A stretch of 64,000 nucleotides of DNA. Origin: Kitasatospora phosalacinea (GTDB taxonomy: Bacteria > Actinomycetota > Actinomycetes > Streptomycetales > Streptomycetaceae). The stretch is from NCBI RefSeq assembly GCF_000717185.1, contig NZ_JNYE01000013.1, positions 30,890-94,889 of the forward strand, in the 5' to 3' direction. Below the pieces are notes generated by a model. It did not search any database and had not been told where the DNA came from. It saw nothing but the letters and a program-made list of their open reading frames with translations. Positions 44,664-58,000 of the stretch are shown here, in pieces. The stretch's first letter is position 1. Every line of letters starts with the position of its first letter. A program made the translations under genes and the position numbers.

Positions 44664-45662
44664 ATGAACACCCGCGCCCTGACCTCCCGCACCGCCAGAG
44701 CCCTCGCGGCGGCCGCCGCCGTCGCGCTCGCCGCCACGGCTTGCGGCTCCAGCGGTGACAGCGGCAAGGACGCCGCACCGGGCGCCAGCGGCGGCGCGGT
44801 CAACACCGCCGGACCGGTCACCGTCGAAGCCACCAACGGCAAGGTCACCGTCCCGGCCGGCGTCCAGCGGATCGTCAGCATCTCCTACGCCACGGGCGCA
44901 CTGCTCGACCTCGGCGTGCAGCCCGTCGGCACCAGCACCATCGACGAGAACAACCCGATGGAACTGCTGCCCTCGCAGACCGAGGCCGCCGAGAAGATCG
45001 AGCCGATCGGCTCCGGCATCGAGATCAACATCGAGAAGGTCGCCTCGCTGCGCCCCGACCTGATCATCGTCGAGGGCGCCACCGCGTTCGACTGGGGCGT
45101 CAGCAAGCTCGAAGGCATCGCCCCCACCCTGTACTTCGGCATCGACAAGCCCGTCGACCTGCTGAACGCGCAGGAGAAGATCGCCACCGCGGTCGGCAAG
45201 GAGGCGGAGTTCAAGAAGCTGAAGTCCGACTACGAGGCCAAGGCCGCGAAGATCAAGACCGACTACGCGGACAAGCTCAACTCGATCAAGTGGACCATGG
45301 CCTCCTCCTACGGCGGCGGCGAGTTCCTGGTCGACACCGCGACCTCCTGGGTCGGCCGGGTGCTGAACGACGCGGGCGCCAAGTTCTCCCAGGCGTCCGC
45401 CGACACCACCGACCACGAGGTCACCTACTCGGTGGAGAAGCTCGACGTGCTCGCCGACGCCGACGTCATCCTGATCCCCAAGATGGCCGCCACCGGCGAG
45501 GTCCCGCAGGACACCAAGGACCTGGACAAGCAGCCGTCCTGGCAGAACCTCAAGGCCGTCAAGGCGGGCAAGGTCGTCCCGCTGACCTACGCCACCACCG
45601 ACCGCTACGGCACGTCCATCGACGTCCTCACCCAGATCGAGGCCGTCCTCAAGGGCCAGTAG
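44664..45662 (+). CDS. ferric-siderophore ABC transporter substrate-binding lipoprotein
   Basis: The product is 332 aa. ATG 44664 follows CTACGGAGAA. A lipoprotein signal ends at LAATACGSS (Cys about residue 29). The periplasmic-binding fold of the FhuD/FecB class is visible: VPAGVQRIVSISYATGALLD, LRPDLIIVEGA, a long connecting helix (EFKKLKSDYEAKAAKIK) and the C-terminal DVLTQIEAVLKGQ. It captures the ferric siderophore at the membrane outer face. Permease and ATPase genes are not in the window. Confidence 0.9.
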   Translation: MNTRALTSRTARALAAAAAVALAATACGSSGDSGKDAAPGASGGAVNTAGPVTVEATNGKVTVPAGVQRIVSISYATGALLDLGVQPVGTSTIDENNPMELLPSQTEAAEKIEPIGSGIEINIEKVASLRPDLIIVEGATAFDWGVSKLEGIAPTLYFGIDKPVDLLNAQEKIATAVGKEAEFKKLKSDYEAKAAKIKTDYADKLNSIKWTMASSYGGGEFLVDTATSWVGRVLNDAGAKFSQASADTTDHEVTYSVEKLDVLADADVILIPKMAATGEVPQDTKDLDKQPSWQNLKAVKAGKVVPLTYATTDRYGTSIDVLTQIEAVLKGQ

Positions 45663-45745
45663 GCCCCCCGTCGGGTGGGCCGCAGTGGCAGCGGCCCGCC
45701 CGACGCACCCCAGAGCTGTCTTTCGCACCACGCACCAACTGCCCG

Positions 45746-45940
45746 CCCGAGCAACTCACCTGAGCAGCCCACCCGAGCAACGCGGGCAAGCAACTCACCC
45801 GAGCAACTCGGGTGAGCAACTTGCCCGGGCAATGCGGGCAAGCAACTCGCCCGAGCAACTTGAGCGAGCAGTTCGCCCGGGCAACTCGGACGAGCAACTC
45901 GGGTGAGCAGTTCGGACGAGCAATCTGCACGAGCACCACG
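45746..45940 (+). repeat. fifteen tandem copies of a 13-bp unit between the binding protein and NRPS1
   Basis: All fifteen units are exactly 13 bp. They centre on GAGCAACTCG, and units beginning CCC mix with units beginning GG or GA. Pairs such as ACCCGAG-CAA-CTCGGGT form small perfect hairpins. The rest of the 341-nt gap (45663-46003) holds no gene and ends with a GGGAAGGGCCGG ribosome-site region before ATG 46004. Confidence 0.92.
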
Positions 45941-46003
45941 CTGCGGCCCCGGCCCGCGCCCACTCCGGGCCCGGCGGCCGCCGATACCGGGAAGGGCCGG
46001 ACC

Positions 46004-49000
46004 ATGGCTGGCACCACGACCACGCAGGCCGAGCACGGCGAGCGGGAGGAGCTGACGGCCGCCCAGGCCGGCGTCCTGGCCGCGCAACGGATCGACCCCG
46101 GCAGCCCGGCCCACAACGTCGGCCAGTACGTCCGGATCGACGGCCCGCTCCGTCCCGAGCTGCTCGAAGCCGCCGTGGCCCGCACCCTCGCCGAGGCCGA
46201 CGGACTGCACCTGACGGTGGAGGCGAACGGCGACTCCGCCCGCCGTCACCGCTTCGACCCCGGGGCCTGGACGCTCGCCCGGATCGACACCAGTGGCGCC
46301 ACCGACCCCGAGCAGGCCGCCGTCGACCTGGTGCGCCGCCAGCTCGCCCGCCCCGCCGACCTGTCCGGCGACGCCCTGCACGGCGCGCTGCTGGTCCGCA
46401 CCGGGGAGGAGAGCCACCTGTGGTTCCAGTGGTTCCACCACCTGGTGGTCGACGGTTACGCCGTCGCTCTGTTCACCCGCCGGGTCGCCGAGGTGTACAC
46501 CGCCCTCGCCGCCGGAACCGACGTCCCGGACAGCCCGTTGCGGCCCGCCGCCGTCCTGCGCGAAGCCGAACGGGCCTACCTGGCGGGCGAATCGGCCGCC
46601 GCCGACGCCCACTGGTGGCAGCAGCGGTACGCCGACCGCCCGCGGGTCCGCGCCCTCACCGAGCAGCAGGCCCCCGCCGCCCCCGCCGCGCTCCGCCACC
46701 GGATCACCCTCGACGCCGCCCGCACCGCCCCCGTCCTGGCCGCCGCCAAGGCCGCCCGCGTGACCTGGGCCGAGGCCGCGCACGCCGCCCTCGCCGCCTA
46801 CCTGCACCGGATGACCGGCACCGCCGACCCCGTCCTCGGCATGCACCTGATGGCCCGCACCGCCCCGGGCACCCCGCGCGTGGTCGGCATGGCCGTCAAC
46901 ATCCTGCCGCTGCGCCTGGCCGTGGACCCCGCCGACGGCTTCGACGCCCTGCTGCGCCGCTCCGCCGCCGAGCTCAAGGACGTCCGCCGCCACCAGCTGC
47001 ACCGCGGCGAGGAGTTGCGCCGCGCGCTCGGTCTGGTCGGCACCGACGAGCGGCTGTACGGGCCGCTGCTCAACATCAAGCCCTTCGACCTCGACCTGGA
47101 CTTCGCGGGCACCCCCGGCCACACCGTCAACCTCGCCGCCGGCCCCGTCGACGACCTCTCGCTGTCCGTCGCCAAGACCCCCGACCACCGCCTGCAGTTG
47201 GAGTTCGACGCCAACCCGCACCTGTACACCGAGGCCGAACTCGCCCTGCACGCCCGCCGGTTCACCGCCCTTCTGGAGCGCCTCGCCGCCGAGCCGGAAC
47301 GCCCGCTCGGCGAACTGGACCTCCTCGCGGACGAGGAGCGGGCGGACGTCCTGGAGCGTTGGAACGCCACCGGGCACGACGTCCCGCCCGGGACCCTGGT
47401 CGACCGGATCGCCGCCCGGGCCGCCCACAGCCCGGACGCGGTGGCGGTCGTCGCCCCCGACGGCGAGCTGACGTACCGTCAACTCTGGCAGCAGACAGGC
47501 GAACTGGCGGGTGAACTGGCGGCGGCGGGGGCCGGTCCGGACGCCGTGGTCGCGGTCGCCGTGCCGCGTTCCGCCGCGCTGATGGTCGCCCTGCTCGGCG
47601 TGCTGCGGTCCGGGGCGGCGTACCTGCCGCTGGACACCGACCACCCGGCGGAACGCCTCGCGGGCATGGTCGCGGACGCCGACCCGGTCCGGGTCCTCAC
47701 CGTCGGCGCGGTCTTGGACCGGCTGCCCGCCGAGGCCGCGGCGCGCGCCCTGCTGCTCGACGCCCGCGAGGAGGGCGCCAGGGAAGCGGGAGCCGCGCAG
47801 GCCGAACCCGTGCCCGCCGGGCCCGACCACGCCGCGTACGTCATCTTCACCTCCGGTTCCACCGGCCGCCCCAAGGGCGTCCTGGTCACCCACCGGGCCA
47901 TCGTCAACCGCCTGGAGTGGATGCAGCACGAGTACCGGCTCACCGCCGAGGACCGCGTCCTGCAGAAGACCCCCGCCGGGTTCGACGTCTCCGTCTGGGA
48001 GTTCTTCTGGGCCCTGACCGAAGGCGCCACCGTCGTCCTGGCCCGCCCCGACGGCCACAAGGAGCCCGGCTACCTCGCCGACCTGATCGCCCAACAGGCC
48101 GTCACCACCCTGCACTTCGTCCCCTCCATGCTGCGCGCCTTCCTGGAGGAACCCGACCTCGCCACCCGCTGCACCACCCTGCGCCGCGCCTTCTGCTCCG
48201 GCGAGGCCCTTCCCACCGACACCGTCGAACGCTGGTTCGCCGTTCTGCCCGACGTTCCGCTGCACAACCTGTACGGCCCCACCGAGGCTGCCGTCGACGT
48301 CACCCACCACCCCACGGTCCCGGGCGCGGGAACCGTCCCGATCGGTCGCCCCGTGTGGAACACCCGGCTGTACGTGCTGGATGCTGCGCTGCGTCCGTGT
48401 CCGGTGGGGGTGCCCGGCGAGCTGTACCTCGCGGGCGTGCAGTTGGCCCGCGGGTACCTGGGCCGCCCCGGGCTGACGGCCGGACGTTTCGTCGCCGATC
48501 CGTACGGCGGGCCGGGGGAGCGGATGTACCGCACCGGCGACCTGGTGCGGTACCGGCCGGACGGTGCGGTGGAGTACCTGGGGCGGACCGACGACCAGGT
48601 GAAGATCCGCGGTTTCCGGATCGAGCTGGGTGAGGTGGAGGCGGCGCTGGCGGCGCTTCCGGGCGTCGTACAGGCGGCGGTGACGGTTCGTCGGACGGCG
48701 AACGGTGCCCGGCAGCTGGTCGGGTACGTGGCGCCGCCGCCCGCGGACCCGCAGGCGCTGCGCGAGCGGCTGGCGCTCACCCTGCCCGAGTACTTCGTGC
48801 CCGCCGTGATCGTCGGCCTCGACGCCCTGCCGCTGTCCGTCAACGGCAAGCTCGACCGCAAGGCGCTCCCCGAGCCGGCCACCGGTACGGCGGGCGCGGA
48901 CACGCCGCGCACCGAGACCGAACGCATCCTCGCCGCACTCGTCGCCGAAGTCCTCGGCCTGCCGGTCGAACAGGTCGGCGCGGACGACAACTTCTTCTCG

Positions 49001-52000
49001 CTCGGCGGCGACAGCATCTCCGCCATCCAGCTCGGCAGCCGCGCCCGCCACGCCGGGCTCACCCTCACCCCGCGCACCGTCTTCGACCGGCGCACCGTCG
49101 CCCGCATCGCCGCCGCCCTCACCCCCGCCGCGACCACCGGCCCCGCCGCGACCACCGGCCCTGCCGTCGCCCCCGAAGGACCGCTGCCCGCCACCCCCAT
49201 CACCGAATGGCTCCGCCACCAGGGCGGCCCGATCGGCCGCTTCGGCCAGTCCACCACCGTCACCGCCCCCGCCGACCTCGACCCGGCCCGCCTCACCGCA
49301 GCCCTCGACACCCTCACGGCCCACCACGACGCGCTCCGCCTGCGCCTGCACGTCGGGCCCGAGACCGAGACCGAGACCGGTACCGGTACCGGGACCGCGG
49401 ACCTGCCCGGGGCCGGGCCCGAAGCTGCGCCCGTGGCTGAGCGGCTGCGCCCGTACGACGACGCCACCGGAGCCTGGACGCTGGAGGTGCAGCCCGTCGG
49501 GGCGGTGTCGGCCGCCGAGCGGGTGCGGCACCTGCGGGTCGCGCCGGGGGAGTTGGCGACGGCTGCGGAGGTGGAGCGGGAAGCCGCTGCCGGGCGGTTG
49601 GACCCCGGGCTGGGCGTGGTGTGGCAGGCCGTGCACCTCGACGCCGGGCCGGGGCAGGACGGGCTGCTGGTGCTGGTGGTGCACCACCTCGCGGTGGACG
49701 GAGTGTCCTGGCGGGTGCTGCTGCCGGACCTGCGGGCCGCGTACGAGGGGCGCCCGCTCGCCGCGGTACCGACCTCGCTGCGGGCCTGGGCGCACGGGCT
49801 GACCGAGGCGGCCGCCAGCCCGGCCGTGCGCGCCGAACTCCCGTACTGGCAGCAGCAGTCGGCGCACGCGCAGACCCCGCTGCTGGCCGAGCCGCCGCTC
49901 GACCCGCGCCGGGACACCGCCGCCCGGGCCCGCCGCCTGCGGCTGACCCTTCCCGCGGAGCGCACCGCACCGTTGCTGACCGCCGTTCCGGCGGCGCGCC
50001 GGGCCGGGGTGGACCACGTGCTGCTGACCGCCCTCGCCCTGGCGGTGCAGGACCGCCGCCGCGCCCTGCACGGGGAGGCCGCCGCGAGCGGGCTGCTGCT
50101 GCGGCTGGAGGGGCACGGACGGGAGGACCAACTCGTGCCCGGCGCGGACACCTCGCGCACCGTCGGCTGGCTGACCAGCGAGTTCCCGCTGCACCTGGAC
50201 CTGTCGGGTCACCAGGAGCCGGGGGCCGCACTGGCCGAGGTGAAGGAGCGGCTGCGGATGCTGCCGAACGCGGGCACCGGCTGGGGCCTGCTGCGCCACC
50301 TGGACGCCGCCGGGGCGCTCGCCCTCGCGGACGCGCCCGAGCCCCGGCTGCTGTTCAACTACCTGGGCCGGTTCGGCGCGAGCGGCGAACCGTGGACGCC
50401 CGCCCCCGCCGCCGGGGACGCGATCACCGCGACCGTCGACCCCGAGCGGCCCTGCGGGCACGCCCTGGAGATCGGCGCGTTCGTCCACGAGCGGGCCGAC
50501 GGGCCCGAGCTGACCGTGCAACTGACCTGGCCGGAGGCGCTGTTCGGGGAAGCGGAGGTCCGCGCGCTGGCCGACGCCTGGTTCGCCCGGCTGGACGCCC
50601 TCGCCCAGTGGGCGGCCCGGCCGGACGTCGCCGCGCCGACCCCGTCCGACGTGCCGCTGGCCCCCGTCGCGCAGGCCGACCTGGACGCCCTGGCGGCCCG
50701 CTACCCGGGGCTGGAGGACGTGCTGCCGCTCTCCCCGCTGCAGGAGGGCCTGCTGTTCCACGACCGGATGCTGCCCCCCGGCGACGACGCCACGTACACC
50801 TCGCTGACCTCGCTCGACCTGCGCGGGCCGCTGGACCGCACCGCCCTGGTGCGCGCCGTGGACGCCGTGGTGGGGCGGCACGGTGCGCTGCGCGCCGCCT
50901 TCGCCCTCACCGCCGCCGGGGAGCCCGTCCAGGCGCTGGCCGCCCGGGTCCGCGTCCCGTGGAGCGAGCACGACCTGTCCGCGCTCGACGAGGAGCGGCA
51001 GGAGGTGGAGACCGCCCGGATCGAGGACGCCGAAGCCGCCCGCCGCTTCGACCTGGCCCGGCCCCCGCTGGTGCGCTGCGCGCTGCTGGTGCTCGGCCCC
51101 GAGCGGCACCGGCTGCTGCTGACCCGGCACCACATCGTGATGGACGGCTGGTCCACGCCCGTGCTGCTGCGCGAGGTCCTCGCCACCTACGCGGACGCCG
51201 GTGCGGCCGCCGAACTGCCCGCCGCACCGCGCTGGGGCGACCACCTGGCCCACCTCGCCGCCCGCGACACCGGGGCCGACACCGACGCCTGGCGCCGCGC
51301 CCTGGCCGGCCTGGACGGCCCGACCCTGCTCGCCGACGCCCTCGGGGCGTCCGCGCAGGAGGAGAACGCCGGAGCGGCAAGGGAGTTGGAGCTGCCGATC
51401 CCGGCCGAGCAGGCCGCCGCGCTCACCGCCACCGCGCGCCGCCACGGCCTGACCCTCAACACCCTGGTGCAGGGCGCCTGGGCGGTCCTGCTGGGCCGCC
51501 TCACCGGCCGCACCGACGTGGTGTTCGGCGCCACCGTCTCCGGCCGCCCCGGCGAACTCCCGGGCGTGGAGGCCGCGGTGGGCCTGTTCAGCAACACCCT
51601 GCCGGTGCGCTTCGCGCTCGACGAGGACGAGCCCGTCGCCGCCGCCCTGGCCCGGCTCCAGCAGGAGCAGTCCGCCCTGCTCGACCACCAGTACCTGGGC
51701 CTGGCCCAGATCCAGGCCGCCGCCGGACACAGCACCCTGTTCGACACCCTGCTGGTCTTCGAGAACTACCCGATGCAACCAGGCGAGTTGACCTCCCGCG
51801 GCCTGCGCGTCACCGGCATCGGCAACCGCGGCGCCACCCACTACCCGCTGACCGTGCTCACCCTCCCCGGCGAACACCCGCAACTGACCGTCGAGTACCG
51901 CCCCGACACCTTCACCCCCGCCCAGGCCGCCGCCATCGGCGAACGCCTGCTGCGCCTGCTCGCCACCATCGCCGCCGAACCCGAAACCCCCGTCGGACAG

Positions 52001-55000
52001 TTGGACGTCCTGACGGCCGCGGAGCGGCACACCGTGCTGACCGGCTGGAACGCCACCGACCGCCCCGTGCCGCCCGGCACCGTGGTCGACGCCTTCCGTG
52101 CCACCGCCGCCGCCCACCCCGAGCGCACCGCCGTCGTCCACGGCACGACCCGCCTGACGTTCCGTCAACTCGCCGAGCGCGTCGACACCTACGCCCGCGG
52201 CCTGGCCGCGCTCGGCGCCCGTCCGGACGCCGTGGTCGCGCTCGCCCTGCCGCGCTCCGCCGACCTGGTCGCCGCCCTGCTCGGCGTGCTCGCCGCCGGG
52301 GCCGCCTACCTGCCGGTCGACCTCGACCACCCGGACGAGCGGATCGCCCTGATGCTGGACGACGCCGCCCCGCTGCTGACCCTCACCACCGCCGAACTCG
52401 CCGCCCGGCGGCCCGTCCTGGCGCAGTCCGCGCTCGGCGCCGTCCCGCTCGCCGAACTGGGCACCCTCCCGCTCGCCGACCCCGCCCGTCCCGAACCCGT
52501 CCGCCCCGAACCCGGGCACCTCGCGTACGTCATCCACACCTCCGGCTCCACGGGCCGCCCCAAGGGCGTCCAGGTGCCGCACCGGGGCCTGGCCAACATG
52601 CTGGAGCACCACGGCGGAACGGTCTTCGCCCGGGCCGTCGCCGCCGCCGGGGGACGCGTCCTGCGGGCCGCGCACACCGCCTCGTTCTCCTTCGACTCCT
52701 CCTGGGAGCAGTTGCTGTGGCTGCTGCTCGGACACGAACTGCACGTCTACAGCGAGGAGTTGCGCCGCGACCCGCAGGCCCTCGCGGCCCGCCTGCTCGC
52801 CGACCGGATCGACACCCTGGACGTCACCCCCTCCTTCGGCGCCCAACTCGTCGAATGGGGCCTGCTCGACGACCCCGCGCACCGCCCGCTGCTGTTCCTG
52901 GTCGGCGGCGAGGCCGTCGGCGACACCCTGTGGCAGCGCATCCGACAGACCCCCGGCGTGCACGGCCACAACTTCTACGGCCCCACCGAGTACACCGTCG
53001 ACACCCTCGGCGCCGACCTCGCCGACAGCCCCACCCCCTTCGTCGGACGTCCGATCGGCAACACCCGCAGCTACGTCCTCGACGCCCGGCTGCGCCCCGT
53101 CCCGCCCGGCACCCCCGGCGAGCTGTACGTGGCCGGGCCCGGCCTGGCCCGCGGCTACGGCAACCGGCCCGCGCTGACCGCGAGCCGCTTCGTCGCCGAC
53201 CCGTACGGCCCGCCCGGGGAGCGGATGTACCGCACCGGCGACCTCGTCCGGCACCGCCCCGACGGCAGCCTGGACTACCTGGGGCGCGAGGACGACCAGG
53301 TGAAGATCCGCGGCTTCCGGGTCGAACCCGGCGAGGCCGAGGCCGCCCTCGCCGCCCTGCCCGGCGTCGCGCAGGCCGCCGTCGTGGTCCGGCCCGCCCC
53401 GGGCGGCGCCAAGCGACTGGTCGGCTACGTGGTGGCCGCCCCCGGTACGGACACCGAGGCGGCGGACGCCGGTACGGCTCCCGGCACGGGCCCCGGTGTG
53501 GGCCCCGGGGCGGGCTCCGGCGTCGGCCTCGACCCGGCGGTGCTGCGCAAGGCGCTCGGCGAGGCACTGCCCGAGTACCTCGTCCCGGCCGCGCTGGTGG
53601 TGCTGCCCGCGCTGCCGCTGAACGTCAACGGCAAGCTCGACCGGCACGCCCTGCCCGAGCCCGGCGCCGACGCGTACGCCGCGCCCGCCGGGGCCGCCCC
53701 GCGCACCGCGGGCGAGGCGCTGGTGTGCCGGGTGTTCGCCGAGGTGCTCGGCCGGCCCGGGGTCGGCGTCGACGAGGACTTCTTCGCCCTCGGCGGCCAC
53801 TCGCTGCTCGCCACCCGGGTGGTCGGACGGCTGCGCGCCGCGCTCGGCACCGAGGTCGCCATCCGCGCCCTGTTCGAGAGCCGCACCCCCGCCGCGCTCG
53901 CCGCCCGCCTGGGTGAGGCCCCTGCCGCCTCCGACGCCGCCTCCGACGTCTCCGCTACCCCCGCGGCCCCCGCCGCCCGTCCGCGGCCCGAACTGGTCCC
54001 GCTCGCCCCCGCGCAGGCCCGGCTCTGGTTCCTGGACCGCCTGCAGGGCCCGTCCACCGCCTACACCATCCCGTGCGCCCTGCGGATCGACGGCGAACTC
54101 GACGCCGACGCCCTGCGCGCGGCCTTCGGCGACGTGCTCGCCCGGCACGAGGCGCTGCGCACCGTCTGCGCCGAGCGCGACGGCCGCCCCTACCAGCGGA
54201 TCCTGTCCGCCGACGAGGCCGGGGTGCCGTTCGAGGTGCGCGAGGTCGCCGGGCACCGGCTGGACGCCGAGACCGCCACCGCGGGCGCGCACGTGTTCGA
54301 CCTGGTCGGGGAGATCCCGGTGCGGGCCGTCCTGCTGAGCGCCGGGCCGCGCCGCCACGTGCTGAGCGTGGCGCTGCACCACATCGCGGGCGACGAGTGG
54401 TCCGAAGGCGTGCTGCTGCGCGACCTGGACGCCGCGTACGCCGCCCGGAAGGCCGGACGCGCCCCCGAACTCCCGCCGCTGCCGCTCCAGTTCGCCGACC
54501 ACACGCTGTGGCAGGCCGAACGCCCGCTGGAAGCGCAGTCCGCGTACTGGGCGCAGCGCCTGGCCGGGCTGCCCGCCGAACTCGCCCTGCCCGCCGACCG
54601 TCCCCGCCCGGCCGAGGCCAGCGGGCGCGGCGGCGCCGTCCGGCTCGCCCTGCCGGAGGAACTGCACCGCGCACTCGGCGAGTTCACCCGCAGCACCGGC
54701 ACCACCCCGTTCATGGTGGTGCAGGCCGCTGCCGCCCTGCTGCTCGGCCGCCTGGCCGGAACGGACGACGTCGCGCTCGGCGCGCCCGTCGCCGGACGCG
54801 GCGAGGAGGCGCTGGAGCAGCTGGTCGGGTTCTTCGTGAACACCCTGGTGCTGCGCCACGACCTGGGCGGCGAACCGGAGTTCCGCGAACTGGTGGAGCG
54901 GGCGAAGGAGACCGTCCTCGGTGCGCTCGCCCACCAGGACCTGCCGTTCGACCGGCTGGTCGAACTGGTCAACCCCGAGCGGACCCTGGGGCGGCACCCG

Positions 55001-58000
55001 CTGTTCCAGGTGATGGTGCAGCACCGCAAGGAGGCGGGCGGCCTGGACCGCCTGCTCGGCGCCCGCACCGCCCTGCTGCCCGACCCCGTGCACGCCGCCC
55101 GCTTCGACCTGGCGTTCACCTTCGTGGAGTCCGCCGACGGCGCCCGCACCGACCTGACCGTCATCCACGCCGAGGACCTGTTCGACCGCGCCACCGCCCG
55201 CCTGTTCGGCACCCGCCTGCTGCGCGTCCTGGAACAGGCCCTCGCCGACCCCGGGCAGCCGATCGCCCGGATCGAACCCACCTCCGCCGAGGAACTGCGC
55301 GGCCTGGCGGGCGAGTGGAACGCCACCGACATCCCCGTCCGCGAAGGCACCCTGGTCACCCGGATCGCCGAACGCGTCACCGCCACCCCGGACGCCGTCG
55401 CCGTCGACTACGAGGGGCAGGAGCTGACGTACCGTCAACTATGGTCGCGCGCAGGTCTCCTGGCCGAAGCACTGGCGGAGCGGGGTGCCGGTCCGGACAC
55501 CGTGGTCGCCGTCGCCGTGCCGCGCTCGACCGAACTGATGGTCGCCCTGCTCGGCGTGCTGCGCTCCGGCGCCGCGTACCTGCCGCTGGACACCGACCAC
55601 CCGGCGGAACGCCTCGCGGGCATGATCGCGGACGCCCGGCCCGTCTGCGTCCTCACCCCGCCCGGCGCGTCCGGCACCGTCCCCGCCGTGCCCGCCGTGC
55701 CTGCCGTGCCCGGCGTCCCCGTGCTGGCGGTCGACGCCGCCACCGCCACCGCGCCCGCGGGCTCCGGCCGCCCGCTCGCCGAAGCGGGCCCCGACCACGC
55801 CGCGTACGTCATCTTCACCTCCGGTTCCACCGGTCGCCCCAAGGGCGTCCTGGTCACCCACCGGGCCGTCGTCAACCGGCTGGAGTGGATGCGCGAGATG
55901 TACGCGATCGGCGCGGCCGACCGCATCCTGCAGAAGACCCCCGCCGGGTTCGACGTCTCCGTCTGGGAGTTCTTCCTCCCGCTGACCATCGGCGCCCGCG
56001 TCGTCCTCGCCCGCCCCGGCAGTCACCGCGACCCCGCCCAGCTCGCCGCCCTGGCCGCCCGCGCCGCCGTCACCACCTGCCACTTCGTCCCGTCCATGCT
56101 CACCGCGTTCACCGCCGCCGCCGAGGAGGACGACACCCTGCGGCGACAGTTCGCCACCGTACGAAGGGTGTTCTGCTCCGGCGAAGCCCTGCCCGCCGCC
56201 GCCGTCGACCGCTTCCTGGCACTGTGGCCGCAGATCGAACTGCACAACCTGTACGGCCCCACCGAGGCCGCCGTCGACGTCACCCACCACCGCGCCTGGG
56301 CCGGCGCGGGAACCGTCCCGATCGGTCGCCCCGCCTGGAACACCCGGCTGTACGTGCTGGATGCTGCGCTGCGCCCGTGTCCGGTGGGGGTGCCCGGCGA
56401 GCTGTACCTGGCGGGAGTGCAGTTGGCCCGCGGGTACCTGGGCCGCCCCGGCCTGACCGCGGGGCGTTTCGTCGCCGATCCGTACGGTGGGCCGGGGGGG
56501 CGGATGTACCGCACCGGCGACCTGGTGCGGTACCGGGTGGACGGGAGCGTGGAGTACCTGGGCCGGACCGACGACCAGGTGAAGATCCGTGGTTTCCGGA
56601 TCGAGCTGGGTGAGGTGGAGGCGGCGCTGGTGGCGCTTCCGGGCGTCGGGCAGGCGGCGGTGACGGTTCGTCGGACGGCGAACGGTGCCCGGCAGCTGGT
56701 CGGGTACGTGGTGCCGCCGCCAGCGGACCCGCAGGCGCTGCGCGAGCGGCTGGCGCGCACGCTGCCCGAGTACTTCGTGCCTGCCGTGATCGTCGGCCTC
56801 GACGCCCTGCCGCTGTCCGTCAACGGCAAGCTGGACCGTAAGGCGCTCCCCGAACCCGATCGCCGGACCGCTGCGGCCGCGGCCGTCCCCGCAGCCGCCC
56901 CCGCAACCGCCCCCGCGGCCGTTCCCGCCCAGCGCGGACCCTCCGCCTTCGCCCGGGTGTTCGCCGAGGTGCTGGGCCTGGCCGAGGTCGGCGAGGAGGA
57001 GAACTTCTTCGCCCTGGGCGGCGACAGCATCGTGTCGCTGCAACTCGTCAGCCGGGCGAAGGCCGCCGGACTCGCGATCACCACCAAGGACGTGTTCCAG
57101 CACCCCACCCCCGCCGCGCTGACCGCCGCCCTCACCGGCAGCTCCGCCCCCGCCCCCGTCGAGGTCCCCGCCCCGGCTCCTGCCGAGGGCCCGGTGCCGC
57201 TGCTCCCCGTCGTGCACTGGCTGCGCGAACGCGGCGGCAGCGTACGGCGGTTCAACCAGTCCGTGCTGCTCGCCGTCCCCGGCGGGCTCGGCGAGCAGCC
57301 GCTGCGGGACGCCCTCGCCGCCCTGGTCGCGGCCCACCCCGCGCTGCGCACCCGGCTGGACGACACCGACGGCCTGTGGACCCAGGAGATTCTCCCGTCC
57401 AGCACCGACCCCGCCACCGTCACCGACCCCGACCCCGACCTGCTGCGCCGCGTCCCCGCCCCCGGCGGCCCCACCCCCGACCGGCTCACCGCCGAGGCCG
57501 ACCGGGCCGCCGACGCCCTCGACCCGGCCGCCGGACGGATGCTGCGCGCCGTCTGGTTCGACGCGGGCGACCGGGCCGAGGGCAGGCTGCTGCTCACCGT
57601 CCACCACCTCGCCGTGGACGGCGTCTCCTGGCGCATCCTGCTCCCGCGACTGGCCGCCGCCCACCGTGACGCCGCCGCCGGACGCCGTCCCGCCCTAGCC
57701 CCCGAACCCGTCGCCCTCCGCGACTGGGCCGCGCACCTGCACACCCACGCCCAGCAGCGCACCCGCCTCGCCGAGGCCGCGTACTGGCGCACCGCACTCA
57801 CCGGCCCGCCCGGCCACCTGGCCGACCTCGCCACCGACCCGGCCCGCGACACCACCGCCACCCTGCGAACCCTGCGCCGCACCCTGCCCGCCGACCGCAC
57901 CGCCCCGCTGCTCGCCGCCGCGGGCACCGGCACCGGCGTGGACGAGCTGCTGCTCGCCGGACTCGCCCTCGGCCTGGCCCGCACCCGCCCCGACGCCCCG

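Noticed and set aside
45746..45940. The 13-bp array as a CRISPR
   Set aside because: Units are contiguous, 13 bp long and without unique spacers, and no cas genes are present.
46004..47340. First condensation domain as a heterocyclization domain making an oxazoline
   Set aside because: The HHLVVDG motif at residues 145-151 is that of a normal C domain. The Asp-rich cyclization motif is absent.
45605..55438. A very long open frame on the minus strand opposite the first NRPS gene
   Set aside because: It mirrors the strong third-position GC bias of the real plus-strand NRPS frame. It has no domain, and its composition is Gly/Arg/Val-rich like other shadow frames here.
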